NCBI GenBank assembly: GCA_022801735.1
Contig: JAAWSW010000063.1
Coordinates: 1 to 6,740, forward strand
DNA length: 6,740 nt
Source: Bacilli bacterium
Lineage (GTDB): Bacteria; Bacillota_I; Bacilli_A; RF39; UBA660
Reading direction: 5' to 3'
Position numbers and translations under genes: made by a program. Of this stretch, positions 6,693-6,740 are shown in pieces. Position 1 is the first letter of the stretch. Every line of letters starts with the position of its first letter. Below the pieces are notes generated by a model that was given only the letters and a program-made list of their open reading frames with translations, was not told the DNA's origin and searched no databases.

Positions 6693-6720
6693 GTGTGAAA
6701 AATACATTTAGTCTTTTTTT
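6684..6720 (+). terminator. Intrinsic terminator closing the operon
   Basis: AAAGACTAAGTG (6684-6695) pairs with CATTTAGTCTTT (6705-6716) over 12 base pairs including one G-U pair. The loop is 9 bases, and the T-run extends to 6720. The left arm contains the last codons and the TAA stop of rsmI (6690-6692). The A-rich side could also give weak termination from the opposite strand. No other hairpin with a T-run is seen in the gene gaps upstream, so the genes from dnaX to rsmI likely share transcripts. Confidence 0.88.
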
Positions 6721-6740
6721 AAACAAAAAAATATTGAAAT

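Noticed and set aside
1..6740. A previously undescribed system, CRISPR array, mobile element, tRNA or rRNA
   Set aside because: Apart from the junction, the window is filled with recognisable housekeeping genes. I saw no repeat array, transposase, terminal inverted repeats or structural RNA gene.

Overview
The window comes from a very AT-rich, low-GC Gram-positive-type bacterium (Bacillota or a close relative). A hand count gives about 31% GC in the leftmost 540 bases and about 21% in a 360-base stretch of dnaX. The evidence for the lineage is the gene order dnaX - ybaB - recR - bofA-like - holB - ricT(yaaT) - trmN6(yabB) - rsmI, a shortened version of the replication/repair cluster of Bacillus-like genomes. 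AGA and AAA codons dominate, and TGG is used for Trp, so nothing requires a non-standard genetic code. Species cannot be named from this sequence.

Layout. Positions 1 to about 590 hold, on the minus strand, the C-terminal part of an OatA-type cell-wall O-acetyltransferase: the end of the membrane acyltransferase domain, a last membrane helix, a linker and the start of an SGNH esterase-like domain. It runs off the left edge and also lacks its N-terminal several hundred residues. At about 550-600 it meets, head to head and with no intergenic DNA, a dnaX gene that has lost its first roughly 20 codons. Both genes are cut at the same place, so this is a junction: most likely an assembly chimera, less likely a real rearrangement.

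From the junction to 6692 everything is one plus-strand gene string with gaps of -10 to +38 bases and no internal terminator. It closes with a strong intrinsic terminator at 6684-6720 that begins inside the last codons of rsmI. The operon promoter and the true dnaX start are not in the window.

How the genes work together. DnaX (tau/gamma) and HolB (delta') are two subunits of the clamp loader of DNA polymerase III. YbaB is a small nucleoid-associated DNA-binding protein and RecR is a recombination mediator; the dnaX-ybaB-recR trio is widely conserved. The 61-residue membrane protein resembles BofA, the inhibitor of pro-sigma-K processing in spore formers. RicT is the iron-sulfur PSP1 protein of the Y-complex, which modulates RNase Y. 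TrmN6-like and RsmI are RNA-modification enzymes (tRNA m6A and 16S rRNA 2'-O-methylation).

I see no undescribed system. The points most worth a second look are the junction and a correctly phased A AAA AAC word in dnaX with an upstream Shine-Dalgarno-like element, which could make a short gamma-like protein.
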